Positions 12,383-24,700 are shown, numbered from the stretch's first letter. The stretch: DNA of 64,000 nt from Ceratodon purpureus (GCA_014871385.1 CM026433.1:10357433-10421432), one strand, 5' to 3'. The notes: a model not told the origin generated them from the sequence alone. Numbers and translations are program-made.

Positions 12383-14621
12383 GATTTTGAGACCTTCCAC
12401 CTCTAAGAGCAAATACCATCGAGTATGAGCTACGAACCCTTCAAAAAACACGTCGACGCTTCGCTCTTCAAGTCCTTTCAAAGGGCTCTTTCTCAACTTA
12501 TACCTGATTCCTCGCCCTTTCCTGGATCACTGTTACGATTTCACACGAACTGGGTCAACAACACATCATCGAAAGATTACGGTCCCGAATGGTAGGGGAA
12601 ATTTAACTGTTGTCCAGCACTTACTTCATCACCATACACAGCTTACCGACTGCCGACCTTTGCGACATGCCATATGACCACAGGACATTTGGGCATGGTT
12701 ATAATTTGTGAGCTTAACTAGCATATTCCAGCAACTTGCAAAGTCACCGCTCTTGACTTTTCAGATGATGCGATATACTGCTCACAATATTAACAGGTAT
12801 TTTTAGTCAACTACAGAAATTTTTATCACTCCCGACTTCGATGTTGAGAGATTCCGGTTCAGCCCAGCTGGAAATTATATGATACGAGTAGGTGAGGGGG
12901 TAATTGTAGTCGGCAATGGTTGTGTTAGAAATTATATGGTATGAGTAGGTGACGTGGTAATTATACTTTCTACGATCCAACATAGCATCAACCTCAAGTG
13001 TTTTCTGGATGAGGACGATGGATTGATCCGGATATGCTCGTGTCCAAGTTGAGCCAGGACGATTAGTACAACGTCAGCCAACAAGGAATTAACACGCAGC
13101 TTTTTTAATGTGAAGATGAATTGGATTTGGTGTAGGTGGTGTTCGAGGATTTCACTATGTCATATCAGTTAATTGGTTTTGGTTTGAAATGTATCGGTCA
13201 ACAAACTCTACACTCCAAATCCTCAATTAGCGGGGTTTGCAAATACACCGATATTCAAGATTGCTTCTCACAAATTACAATCTCCGACTTGATCAATAGT
13301 TCCACTACGGAAGGATATACGGCCTGTACTGCACTGGACACAGGATTCTTCCAGGGTTCTTTCATCGGCAGATTTCCCTGAAATGCTATCTGGCGACCAC
13401 TTGGACCTCAAATTGTGCAAGCCAAGATTATGGTAACTTGATTCAGGACAGTGCAAGCCGTTGACGTAATTAGGACATCAACTGGTGGTATTAACAGTGT
13501 TATATTGGATTTTGATCTATGTTAATTTTACAGCTCCTCGTTTCGAGAAGGTCATACATTGGCACCTGTAAGTGGTATAATTAACTTGATTGCCATAACA
13601 CTATTCAAATAAAGAGAGAAAATTAACTAAACTCACACTATTTGAGCGGCCAATATAATCAAGATTTTCAATTTTGTAAACATAGAGATTGAAACATTTA
13701 AAGTGAGAAAAGCCTCACCAGAACAGAGAGAATCCGATAATCCTCGGAGGTACCTTATCAAGCATCATCAACAACCGTAACTCAAAACGAAAACTTCAAA
13801 AAATAGCAAAACTCGTTCGACTCTTATTAATCCCTATCCTAAGAAAAACCTAAACAAGAGCCACCAAGCAGACTTCCTAGCTTATCAGCAATGAAACATG
13901 GGTATCAAACCACACAAAGTTGCACAGAGCCCACTGAAAAAAGCGAATAATCCTTGTTCGGAAAAAAAGAAAATAAAAGTGAGCCCAGGAGGCACGACAA
14001 ATGGAAGCAAAAGAGGGCTAGCAATTGTAAATAGAGAATGGAGAAGCCCAAGCTTGAGAAAACTCTCAAGCGAGCTTCAACTGATGGTAACGAGGAGGAA
14101 CGCTCATGAAGATTGGACTGGTGAAGCAAGAACGTCCAACCTGATTATCTAGCATGTTAGGCATAATTCAAGTTCTAACGCTTCCGACTCGGCAGGTGAG
14201 GGGACCACAGACCAAAATCTCGCTCAAGACTCTGGCTACAAAACGGGACAGTGTAGTTTCTGTTGGATCTCAAACCCATGGAATTTGAACCTGAGTCTAA
14301 TCACGCCGTTTCATTTTCCAGAAGACACTCCTAATACCAGCTCAAGATCAATGCAACACACATAGCAAACGGCTTCAACATAAGATTCACGAACAGGAAA
14401 AACATGACACACGGTGTACAACACACTGTTAAAGCAAAATGGACCTCGCCAGATTTTTATCAATAAACCTGAAGTAGAGGGCGGACGCTGGACAGCGAAG
14501 CAATGAATGGACAGATGTTTCGAATTATTTAAGATACAACATTACTCTATTCCAAGCTAAGAAATTGTCTGAATAAACATAAAAAATGGTTGGATTCTAC
14601 AGGATGCATTACCTTCGTCAC
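12383..14621. other. intergenic spacer
   Basis: Upstream of the neprosin gene and downstream of the mTERF-like gene. Two imperfect copies of an approximately 35-bp segment containing GAGTAGGTGA lie at about 12871-12905 and 12929-12964. Nothing else is supported. Confidence 0.45.
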
Positions 14622-15260
14622 CTAAAACCTAACCCAACAGCGGGTGCATTCGCCGGCACAATCACCTCCACAGTCGATGTTGTAGCCCAGCACTTGAGGA
14701 TTCCGCATCAACACATTCTTCAGAGCCTTTCCAGCGATGCCCCAGGTCCCATCCAGAGTACCCAAGCTGTACTTGATCTCTTTCTCTGTAAGCCCCATCA
14801 CCTCGGGGAATTTCTTCACGAGAGCACTCAAATCCACGCCCGGAATGTCTTTCATCACTGTCAAGCTGGCTGAGACGGTCTCAGGCTCAGGAACGGTAGC
14901 CTGCTTCTCCTCACCCCAGTAATCTGAATATGACCATCCGAATGACTTAGCCAGGATGTCGTTGGCCTCTTCGGGACTGAATCCCAGGTCTTCCACGAGC
15001 TTGCGCGAAACTTGCCATTGCTCTTGCTGTGTAGAATCAAAGTTGTCAGTGAAATGAACTGCAGTGCTAGCTTGGCATCTCACTCTGGAAGTACGTGAGC
15101 TTGCAAGCGGCCGGTTCCCTCTTGCACATTGTAAATGTACCCTGGACGGCCTCTGGGCAGCACAATCCCTGGATCCTGGCATACACTGAGAGTACGAGTA
15201 GATTCTTGTTGTGTGGAGCAGTCCGGGCAACGACCCCGCCATGTGAGTCGCTGCTTCCAT
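14622..15260 (-). CDS. plastid-targeted mTERF-like protein with Cys-rich tail
   Basis: Uninterrupted 212-residue ORF. The first 60-70 residues are rich in Ser, Arg and Ala and poor in acidic residues, like a chloroplast transit peptide. The mature part has helical repeats of mTERF type: LVEDLGFSPEEANDILAKSF, then VDLSALVKKFPEVMGLTEKE and LKNVLMRNPQVLGY. mTERF proteins bind organellar nucleic acid, and this one would be unusually short with only a few repeats. It ends with a compact tail with cysteines spaced C-x3-C-x3-C-x2-C followed by WVRF, a possible metal site. I recognise the overall pattern as a conserved plant plastid protein but cannot assign a function. Start at the ATG at 15260; an upstream exon is possible. 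Confidence 0.7.
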   Translation of the reverse strand: MEAATHMAGSLPGLLHTTRIYSYSQCMPGSRDCAAQRPSRVHLQCARGNRPLASSRTSRVRCQASTAVHFTDNFDSTQQEQWQVSRKLVEDLGFSPEEANDILAKSFGWSYSDYWGEEKQATVPEPETVSASLTVMKDIPGVDLSALVKKFPEVMGLTEKEIKYSLGTLDGTWGIAGKALKNVLMRNPQVLGYNIDCGGDCAGECTRCWVRF

Positions 15261-16508
15261 ATCTGCAATGCATCCACAAGCCTAGAATTTTGAGTCAAAT
15301 CCTTTCGTGGTGCTCCCAAAGTTTAGACTCATAACTAGAAGATTCTACTCTCATATGTCTTTCACTAGCTAAGCAATGAGAACCGCTTCAAGTGAAACGA
15401 GATAAATTTCACATGCCTCAAGTGGATTCCCAAAAAACAAAAAATTCAACTGGTCCTAACAAAAGCCCGCATGTAAAAGATTAGCCTCACTTTCACAAGA
15501 ATGTGAAGCAGATTATTAGTAGCTCCAGATAGGCACCATGATAATTAATCAGTTTCTGACAGAAATCCTCAGAGTCAAATCATGGAGCTACAAAAAGACC
15601 CAGACATACAGACACTGTGGAGAGACTTCTCAAACCAAGAACAAAATCCGAAGAAAGGGAATTGCTCGTCAACACTTCTTCGCATAAACTACCCAAAAAT
15701 CAAAAAAGAGAGGAGAAAATTCAGATGAGCAACAAAATTTACACACCTTAGGTCAAACCGGGTGTAAGTCCACTTCGCTCCACGCAAATGCCGAAACTCG
15801 AATCGTGTAGACCTCGCCAACCTCCCCAATGTGCAAACACAGCCCAACTAGGCTTCCAATCCTCAAAAACTGCAATCCGAGTAACACTCAAATCCGCTTG
15901 CACCCAGTTCAATCCACCTACCGCATCCCCAACTCACAAAAATCACAAACCTTCACAAACCCATGCAAGACGGAGCTGATATCAAGACCCGTAGCCTCAA
16001 GACATGGACTCCCAAACTCGCCCAGCTCCAAATTCAAGAGCTAGAAACACTGGCAACTCAGAATTCTCTCAGAAGAACAACCCTCCGAATGCAAGTAAGC
16101 TTTAGACTCTCCCAATGGAGCCCAATGTGGCAAGCTCTTCGAGTGGCACTCGCAATCTGGCAGCCACATACACGCTCGCCATGGTCTCACATCCGCCCAC
16201 ATTCTGAACATCTCAGATCAAAACTCTAGGCCATGTCTAGAGTGGATCTATGGGTTCTGTAGATGCGAGAGGAGGTGTTCGAGGAGACAGTCGTGGCGAA
16301 CTGGAGAGCCAAGCACACGAAGGGGAGCCCTGTTTTTGTTTGTTTTCACAGGATACGGTGAAAGGCCGTCGCCTAAGACCGCACACATGCGTGTTTTTTC
16401 TGGGTTTTGTTGACTAACCCTTCAGGGTCAGGTTAACTTATCCATTGCGTCTCTTCGCGTTGTTTGTGTCGATCGTTCGCCCGGAGCTTCACCGCCATCA
16501 TCATCAAG
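15261..16508. other. divergent intergenic region and 5' leader of the prolyl 4-hydroxylase gene
   Basis: Lies between the head-to-head mTERF-like (minus) and prolyl hydroxylase (plus) genes, so it should hold both promoters. The leader exon of the hydroxylase gene ends at 16508, followed by an intron. No other coding region is supported. Confidence 0.5.
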
Positions 16509-16935
16509 GTATGTGTTTCGTCTTCATACGAACTACTGCTTTTCTGTCGTTGAATCTACCTGATTTTGCCTGATTTTGCCTGGTTTTGCTTGGTTTTGGG
16601 CAATTGGGTCGATCGGGAAGTGTCGGTTTTTGTTCCTCGGGGTGCATTTTGGGTTGTAGATGGAGATCAGATGAGCCGTATCTGGGATGCAACGATCTAT
16701 GTGCAGTTGGAGGATTAGTTTTGCCTTTTGCTTTTTCTTAGGTCTAAACTTCGCCAGCTCTTGTGATTTCGTGTCTTTTGGGTTGGTGGATGTTTTTGTT
16801 GTTGGAAGGATTCAGGAACAGGATTTGGGAGGTATGAGTCGGTTGTGGTTTTTCGTTTCGGGATATTGGTCGTGAATCGTAGTCTAGTTTTTGCAGATTA
16901 GGGTTTCGAGGCTGATGATCTTGACGTTGTTTGCA
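16509..16935 (+). other. 5' UTR intron of the prolyl 4-hydroxylase gene
   Basis: A strong donor (CAAG then GTATGT) at 16509 and a pyrimidine-containing acceptor (TTTGCAG) ending at 16935 define a 427-bp T-rich intron. It sits 35 bp before the ATG. It is inferred from splice consensus only. Confidence 0.6.
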
Positions 16936-16970
16936 GGTTCAGGAGAGGGTGTGTATTGGAGGAGGCCGTG

Positions 16971-17930
16971 ATGCTGGAAAAGATGGCGTTTAGAAGTGTT
17001 ACGTGTGGGCTTGTTCTAGGTTTGTTGCTTCTTTCTGGGTTGCAGGTATGGGGAGCTCATGTGGACGATCTGCCCGGATGGATGGGGGAGAATCATGTGT
17101 CGAAGGATGGCGAGGGTGGTGCGATTCAGCAGGTGGTGAGATATGACCCTACTCAAGTCATTCAGCTGTCGTGGAAACCGCGTGCGTTTCTGCACAAGAA
17201 TTTTTTGACGGATGCGGAGTGTGATCATATGATCGAGCTGGCGAAGGACAAGCTGGAGAAGTCCATGGTGGCGGATAATGAGTCCGGGAAGAGTGTGGCG
17301 AGTGAGATTCGCACGAGTTCTGGTATGTTTTTGATGAAGGGCCAGGATGAGATTATCTCACGGATTGAGGATAAGATTGCGGCATGGACGTTCCTGCCGA
17401 AGGAGAACGGTGAGGCGATCCAGGTGCTGAGGTACCAGGATGGGGAGAAGTATGAGCCGCATTTTGATTACTTCCATGACAAGAACAACATGGCTCTTGG
17501 TGGTCACCGCGTTGCAACTGTGTTGATGTACCTCTCCGACGTCAAGAAGGGTGGAGAGACGGTTTTTCCCTCGTCCATAGATCGTACTCCCAAGGATGAC
17601 ACATGGTCTGCTTGTGGGAAGACTGGGGTGGCAGTGAAACCGAGGAAAGGCGATGCGCTGCTGTTCTTCAGCTTGCATCCCTCGGCTGTTCCGGATGAGG
17701 CAAGCCTGCACACCGGATGCCCTGTGATCGAAGGGGAGAAATGGTCTGCCACGAAGTGGATCCATGTTGCCCCCTTTGAGAAGCCGCGTCCCAAGAACGG
17801 TGGATGTGTCAACGACGACGACAAGTGCGAGGAATGGGCTGCGTATGGCGAGTGCCAGAAGAATCCAGCCTACATGGTTGGGACCAAGGAGTGGCCGGGC
17901 GCTTGTCGCAAGGCCTGCAAACTGTGTTAA
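16971..17930 (+). CDS. prolyl 4-hydroxylase with C-terminal ShKT domain
   Basis: 319-residue Fe(II)/2-oxoglutarate dioxygenase that hydroxylates proline in secreted proteins such as extensins and arabinogalactan proteins, acting in the ER/Golgi. Residues 5-27 form a hydrophobic signal anchor. The catalytic domain spans about 65-275. The iron triad is His164 and Asp166 (in YEPHFDYFHD) and His247, and the 2-oxoglutarate-binding Lys257 lies ten residues after His247, the usual spacing. A cysteine-rich ShKT/ShK-like module covers about 278-319 (GGCVNDDDKCEEWA ... CKLC). Start chosen as the ATG at 16971; ATG codon 5 is also possible. The coding region is a single exon, whereas plant members usually have several introns. 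The gene looks functional. Confidence 0.96.
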   Translation: MLEKMAFRSVTCGLVLGLLLLSGLQVWGAHVDDLPGWMGENHVSKDGEGGAIQQVVRYDPTQVIQLSWKPRAFLHKNFLTDAECDHMIELAKDKLEKSMVADNESGKSVASEIRTSSGMFLMKGQDEIISRIEDKIAAWTFLPKENGEAIQVLRYQDGEKYEPHFDYFHDKNNMALGGHRVATVLMYLSDVKKGGETVFPSSIDRTPKDDTWSACGKTGVAVKPRKGDALLFFSLHPSAVPDEASLHTGCPVIEGEKWSATKWIHVAPFEKPRPKNGGCVNDDDKCEEWAAYGECQKNPAYMVGTKEWPGACRKACKLC

Positions 17931-20406
17931 GGCAAAAGTTTTGTAGGATTGAGATTGCTTCTTTTTCCTTAGCTGACTGCACGGTGTTGTTAGGAACTCA
18001 AGTGTTGCGTACTTATTCATTGATTCTATCTGCATGCAGTCTCGGCATGTTGATAGTGGTTTGCGCAGAGGTTGATTCTGAAGCCAAAGAATCTGAGTTG
18101 TGGCTTTTGGACGAAGTACTTTCTATCAGAAAGAAATTGTAGATATTCTATTTTCCAATATTGATATCAATCTTGTGGCTTGTGGGCTGACGAGATGGTG
18201 AACTTTTGTATTTTAGTCTCGTGTAACCTATATTATTGCTGCATAAATTACCGGTGTTGTCTTGGAATGATACATGTCGCTTGTTGTCTTTTCGAGGAGA
18301 TTGGTGCATTTAAAGTAAGAGTCTTTCGACGAGTTTCACAAGGATGACATGGGTCATGGATTTCGTGTTACTTGTTTTTGAGTTTGCATTTCACGTGATC
18401 GGCGATGAATGTGCACTGCGATCGCAAATTGCAACGGTTCGTATGATTGAATGGGTGCAAGTGGTGAGCTAACCCTTCTATTGCGATATGATGCAGCAAA
18501 GGCTGGTATGGTTCTATGTGAGCTGGTCAGCTTGTCAGCCTGGAGAACTTAATTTTACTGCTGGTACGAGTGAGTTGCATCAGTTTGATTAAATTGGCGG
18601 ATGGGTGCTCTGATCATGTCATGCCTATTTGCTTTCTTTGGGTTATTTGATATTATTACAGAGATTGGAACAGCTACAGACAAGTCTCGACTGAATCCTG
18701 GGATTTTCGCTTAAATCCTAATTCAGCACACGGCCATGAAGGATGAACACCTTCATGTGCATTTGAAGTCTGTACGTATGGTTTTGCGAGATTTTTGGAG
18801 TCGCAAAAGCAGAAAATCCGTTATGCTACAGAAACTTCCACTACCGGTATTTGGGGTTTTCCATCCTGTTAAACACGTTTAAGACAGAGCTAAACATCCA
18901 GGGTCTAGGTTACTTATAATTTCCTGGTTTAGTTACACGTAGTTTCTACGATCAGGTTCATTAAATTTCTCGGACACCTTGAGTGTTATTACGCTGAGTC
19001 CCCCAAGTTCACTTTTGGTGTTAATATTCTACTGACTGAAATCAGGTTATGACTTTCTTCTATTTTTGGTTCTAGTGCTTGTTATGAGTGCAACATGTTT
19101 ACTCTTAGTTAATGGCTGACTGCTGACTGCAATCAGCTAATGGCTTTCTGCAAAAAAAAATCCTTCTAGCGCTTTATGGTATAATTCAAACTTATTTGAA
19201 ATGCAATTGGCATCTATACTAGTGATTTAGATTATGAATGTGCAGAATTAACCTTTGAACCGAGTTCACCCATTCTGCCATGGCGTAGAACATGAAGAAC
19301 AGGATCTTAATTGGCTGGAAGCTCATAGCGAGAAGCCCATCTCAGACATCTTCCGCTCAACCACCACTTCAAAATTGAGAGCAAGAATGGGGACAAATGC
19401 AAAGAATGGTAGGTGTTGAAGGTATCGTATATTCCTCCTAGGAAAGAAGAGCTGCGGATTAATTTTTATGATATACATTACAACTTGCGAGCAGGATGAG
19501 AATCTTGTTTTCCCTCTTTGTACAAGTACCATATTTGAGAAAATTAACTAGAAAAACCCTTTGTCATGCTTGTTATAGGCTTGAACACAAATGACACTGC
19601 CTCACGGAGATGCAAATTCTGCGTTACTAACTGAAAGCAACTCTTCTATCACTTGTGTAAAGAGTGTTGCGAGTTGATGTGCATGTGATTGTGCAGTGTA
19701 TTCCACTAGAAGGGGAACGATGCCTGCAAATAGCCACAAAGAGTACTGCAATCTTCACGCCAAGCTGCAAGGAGATCAAGGCCGCAGCATTGGGAGTTGC
19801 TTCTTCGAGGTCGCTGTTTGTACCATCTACTTATTTACAGCAGCTCTAGAAATGGCAAACACCATTGTACATCTTTTGTAACTGTAGTTGAGTCAGAGAC
19901 CTGTAATTCAGTTAGAGATTTGTCTAGTGTTTAGTGTTTAGTGTGTGTGTGTTTTATTTTAAAATTTGTTTTTGAAACGACATTTTAGTTTTGAAGTCAG
20001 CATTTGAACTTGGCCCACTTCATACACAATCTAGGGCTGGGCGAAGGAAGGGTGGGCCGGATTGAATGTTTTTCCGGCCTCCAATCTTGCCTAGAGTTCA
20101 CGTCGAAGTTGGGAGTTTGGGCAAGAGAAAACCTTGTTCCAATTCCAGCACTAAGGGCCAAACATTTTGGTGCCAAAATAGTGCTACGTAGGATGCCACA
20201 TAGGATAAATTGAAGTTCCAATCGGGTCCTAGTGTAAACCTTCCGACTTAGTTTGAAAGAATCTAACAATCCTATTGTTGAAATTTGAATAGTTTGGGCT
20301 AGCCCTTAATCGGGCTCCAAGTATAAACTGACCCTTACAATAGATTCTCGGTTTTGTCTAAGAAAATGAAGCAACAAATTTGAATGAGTGATATTTTGAG
20401 TAGTAA
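17931..20406. other. intergenic spacer downstream of prolyl 4-hydroxylase
   Basis: Contains the 3' UTR of the hydroxylase gene in its first few hundred bases. Beyond that it is AT-rich DNA with no supported gene, RNA or clear repeat. Confidence 0.45.
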
Positions 20407-20410
20407 TTAA

Positions 20411-20988
20411 CCCCCAAACGTCCTCACCTATGTCCAATTTTGGTAGTTTTTGCAAAGATGCATTATAAAATGCAATTCATATGAATATTTAGAACTTGAT
20501 GTAGGAATAAAAGTTATACACTTACATAACTTTGAATTATACATTCAATCTATTCGGTTAGATCTATGACTGCTATCACTAATCTTTATTATAAATTTTG
20601 AAACATAAAATAAAAAATTGTTTTGTAATTCATTTACGAATAAGATATTGACAATAAGTGGATGAAATTTGTTGTGATGGCTTATAATGTAGTACTTTAG
20701 GTGTAGTGATTTTTGGAGATTTTTTGGATGCTTGATTTTATGGATTAATTTTTTCAAGAACACTTTTAGCCTAAAATCTTCAAAATTTTGGATGAAACAC
20801 TGCAACACAAAATGAAGCATAATTTTTTCGAAATTTGTTTCTTTTTCGATCGGATGACACATACAAGAAGCTACCTTCCCATAGAAAATTCAATAAAAAA
20901 ATCACACCACAAAAAGTGCATGACGGATGAGAAAATGCAAATGGAATCTATACATCAGGCCATTTTGGCCTGCTGGGGCAATTAGGGG
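20411..20988. mobile_element. piggyBac-like non-autonomous element A
   Basis: Flanked by TTAA at 20407-20410 and 20989-20992. The left end is CCCCCAAACG and the right end, read on the other strand, CCCCTAATTG, so the inverted repeat is short and degenerate. The AT-rich interior shares segments with neighbouring element B, such as the CATTATAAAATG-like and CGGTTAGAT motifs. There is no coding capacity. TTAA duplications with CCC-starting ends are the piggyBac signature; the call is weaker than for B. Confidence 0.45.
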
Positions 20989-20992
20989 TTAA

Positions 20993-21533
20993 CCCTTTAA
21001 CGTCGCGATTCATCACTGTTTTCAAAGATTTGTTATAAAATGGTCGATGAAAATGGAAAATGGATTTGATGTACAAAACAAAGTTGTAGATGTCAATGTG
21101 AAGATAACATCCGTACGGTTAGATTCATCATATTTATTAATAATATTTTTAAAGTAATTTTGCAAGGTTTTCTTTTGTAATTCAATTAAAAATCCAAAAT
21201 TAACACTAAATTTTTAAAAAAATATTGTAATGAGATTGGAATAACATGCATTACAAGATGGTAGAGTTTCCATTATTTGATTCTACTTATTATGAAAAAT
21301 CATGTTTAAGGTCTCTCTTTTTGAACTAAGATTGAAACTTGATATAAATCACTTTTGTAATTTTTCAAAAATTCACATTATCTTATTCTGAAAATCCAAA
21401 CCGTACAAATAGTATAAAACTAGCACAAGAATTGGAAAAAAAAAGAAATGAATGAAAAACATCCTGCATGACAGAAAACGAGCTGCTGAAATTCATCCAG
21501 CGTCCAGATTCTGGACGCCGGCGCGTTAAAGGG
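20993..21533. mobile_element. piggyBac-like non-autonomous element B
   Basis: 541 bp flanked by TTAA (20989-20992 and 21534-21537), with ends CCCTTTAACG... and ...CGTTAAAGGG forming a perfect 10-bp inverted repeat. A 9-bp palindromic stem (GCGTCCAGA / TCTGGACGC) lies just inside the right end. TTAA target duplications and CCC termini are characteristic of the piggyBac superfamily. It has no transposase, so it would be mobilised in trans if at all. It shares its left TTAA with element A. Confidence 0.6.
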
Positions 21534-21543
21534 TTAAGCTACA

Positions 21544-21702
21544 TCTCACCCTCCATGGAAAAACCAACCTGGTTAAAAATAGAAATTTAGGACCCTATCA
21601 TCAAAATTGTAGTCTACTCATAAAACAAAATTTCTGAATGATTTAGCAAAAAAATTCAAAATTCTATTTTAAACCAGTTTGGTTTTTCCATGGAGGGTGA
21701 GA
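21544..21702. repeat. 159-bp inverted-repeat element
   Basis: A 39-bp arm beginning TCTCACCCTCCATGGAAAAA is repeated in inverted orientation at the other end with about two mismatches. The spacer is roughly 80 AT-rich bases. It is probably a small MITE or foldback element; no convincing target duplication was seen. Confidence 0.6.
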
Positions 21703-24700
21703 CATACAAAGGCATTGCCAGCAGACCAAATACAATTAACCCGGTGGGCGAGGATAGCAAATGGGTAGTCTTTGGTGCCTTTGACCGGAGTCGACGTTGA
21801 ATCCCTTTCTCCATCTCCGAAGATGCAAAGAATATGAAACATAATCGTGCCTACAGGTCGTTGGGTGCATGCAGAGATATTCCTGGGCTTGAGACCAACG
21901 TGTCAATAAGGCCTCATGTTAGGGATCCAAAGGTGCATCAATTTCCCAGCTGGGGTGGGGGCCATGTTGGTGCATTCCAATTTCCAATTTCCGGGCCACT
22001 TTGTGTGTGAGAATGCACAATGAAACTTTACATGACAGCTAATTTTTGATCCATAAGTCCTTTGGCTGGTTAGTATTTTGGCTTACACCAGTGACAACAT
22101 GCCAATGGGCGATTCCAAAAGTGGTTAAACTTTGCAAAAAAGTGACCAAAATAATAGGACTACTACATCTAATTTGAAGGAAAAAAAAATGGAAACAAAA
22201 ATGAACTTTAGTCAGAATTCATACCATCCTATAAGTATGTAGCAACTTCATGATATGATATTCACGGATATCGTCATAATATCACTTTGATAATTCAAAG
22301 GGCATTAGAGGTATTGCATGTAGTATACGCATCATCTAACAAAAGTAGCTAACATATATGTAGGAGGTAGCATCATGTGCTAATGACGTAAAACGATTAT
22401 AGGATCACTTATACCAATGGAACTACTCCTCACCAATGAACGGGGGGAAGTGGTCGGGTGATTTTTGAAAAAAAAACAAGTGGATATTAAAAGTTCTCAG
22501 CTAAAAACTGAAACAAAATATGTGATACTTGAATGATACCAACACAATACTCAGACAATAGAGTTATTTGTAAAGGCATCCGGTATTTGACTTAGATACC
22601 ATGAGTTTTGCGTTATTGTATAATTTCTTTTTACTTCAAATAGTTGAGAGGTATGGAAGAACTTGGTGGTCTCACTAAATTTGGTGTGTAAGAGCTTGGT
22701 GGTCTCTAAACTCAAGGGAAACTAGTTTTGAAGGATGGAATGACGACAGAACTAGTTTTCTTTGAGTTTAGAGACCACCAAGCTCTTATACATCGAATTT
22801 AGTGAGACCACCAAGTTCTTCCATACCTCTCAACTATTTGAAGTAAAAAAAAATTATACAAAAACACAAAACTCATGGTATTTTTAAAAACACAAGGTGA
22901 CTTTAAGGATAACTCTAATAACGGGAGAGATTGGTTGTTGAAATTGGTCGTGTACAAAACTATAGAATAATTATCGATTTCCTCAGAAAACTAACCAGAC
23001 ACTGCTCCACATTACTCCACAAGTAGGCCGCGCTGCTTACAAACATGCCTATGACGGCATGGTTCAAGTCATGGCATGCGGCGCTGAGCACTGTCAACTT
23101 GCAAGTGTGGGGTCTGTCGGTTTTGTAAACAAGTCATAAAATTGATTACCGTCATGCAAAGTCAAACAAGTTCATGCCATATCCTTTTCTGCAATAAAAC
23201 CAATAAGGTTCTCTCTATTCATTTGTTATTATTTTATTTTATTTGAATTTATTTGATTAAATGCCATATGGTAATCTGTGGACACGAAGGCCATGAAGCA
23301 TGAACAATACCACCTGAAAGAAATTTCGCAAAACCATGTAAGCTTAATTGCTAACTGGTTAATAAACAATCCTCAAATTCATCACCAATGTGCACAAAGT
23401 GGCTCAGAATTATTCACGTGCTTTCTGTAGCACCATAGCAGGTTCGCCCATAAATAATTCAAAAAACAGGAACTTAAAAATCAGAAACTCATAAAAACAA
23501 AAAAAACAATAATAGAAGAAATTCATTTTTGTGATACTTTGTTACTCCCAAGTCATTTATGATCATTTTTGGTGATTTTCTGTTAAAAATGAAAAGCAAG
23601 AAATTCAATTATTGGAAGGCGAACCTTAATTTTTTCAAAGAAAAGAAAATTTACTTGTACAGCAGGTGCGGAGCTTGCTATGGTGCTACGGTAATCACAG
23701 CCAAAAGTTACAGCCGAAGATTCCAGGTTCTGTAACGGATGTACAGGTTCCACAGTGCAGGTTCTAAAACACAAGGAGTAGTACATCATTGGCACACTGT
23801 CACCCTCGAGAAAACTTTACCAACAAAAGAGAAAGCTGGCCGCCATGAGCCTGCACACGAGCTTCCAGTGACCTCACCACAGTCATAAGTAAAAAAACAC
23901 ACTGGTCTTTGTATAATATTGTAGCAAAAGCAGTAATCGAGCATCATGCAATGCTACGACCTCTCTGTCTTCGCACCTTTCTCCATCTCTATCGCCTCGC
24001 CCACACCATGTTTCCCACAGTTAGGTGACCTGCAGCTTGAATTGTCAGTGGAGTCGTCTGTCTAGTGGAGCTCATGATCTGTGCAGCGATGTGCCCACTT
24101 TCTCTCCGTTTTGCACCTCCATGGCTTCATGAGGGTGGGAGCTTTGTTGTAGCCTGTGTACTTGAGAAGCCCGGATTTTTCTTGTTGGAGGTTCACTTGG
24201 TGGAAGAGCTTGGTGTGTGAAGGTTTTTGGGACCTTGATCGTGTTTCTGAGGAAGAAAGGTTGGATTTTTTACCAGCTTGTTGCTGTTCTTTCAGTTTTG
24301 ATGAGAGGTTTGGGAGCTTGATGTCTTGGTCTGTATATTTTCACTTCAGTTTTTAGCTGGCTTGTAAACACTAGTATACTTCACAAGGTTTTCACTGAGA
24401 TGCAAGGAAAGAGTTTGGCAGGCTAGATCTCTGGTTGGAGTTTTTTGCTTCATGATAGACTTGTCTGTGTTGAATTGGGTTAAAAGTTTGTTTGGGACCT
24501 GTTGGAAAGCTGTGCTAGAATTGCCGGCCTGTGGTTTGAGAGTGTTGAAATTCTACCATGTGCCTGCCTAAGCTGGTCAATTGGAGGCCATTTTAAACCC
24601 CATGAGTGGATTTGGTCGTTAGAAAAGAATGGTGAAGTTCAAGGCTGTTCGTTTTGGAGGATGAGATGCTAGGGCGGCTGTCGAAGCTGGGACGGCGTGA

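Noticed and set aside
13898..14152. Small Lys/Ser-rich ORF
   Set aside because: Composition reflects AT/AG-rich spacer DNA; no splice partner or domain found.
17358..18035. 225-codon minus-strand ORF over the prolyl 4-hydroxylase gene
   Set aside because: Antisense to a clearly conserved enzyme; no domain or plausible composition.
23427..23690. MITE with GTAGCACCATAGCA ends
   Set aside because: The inverted pair is only about 14-17 bases and no target duplication was found, so it is noted only within the spacer.
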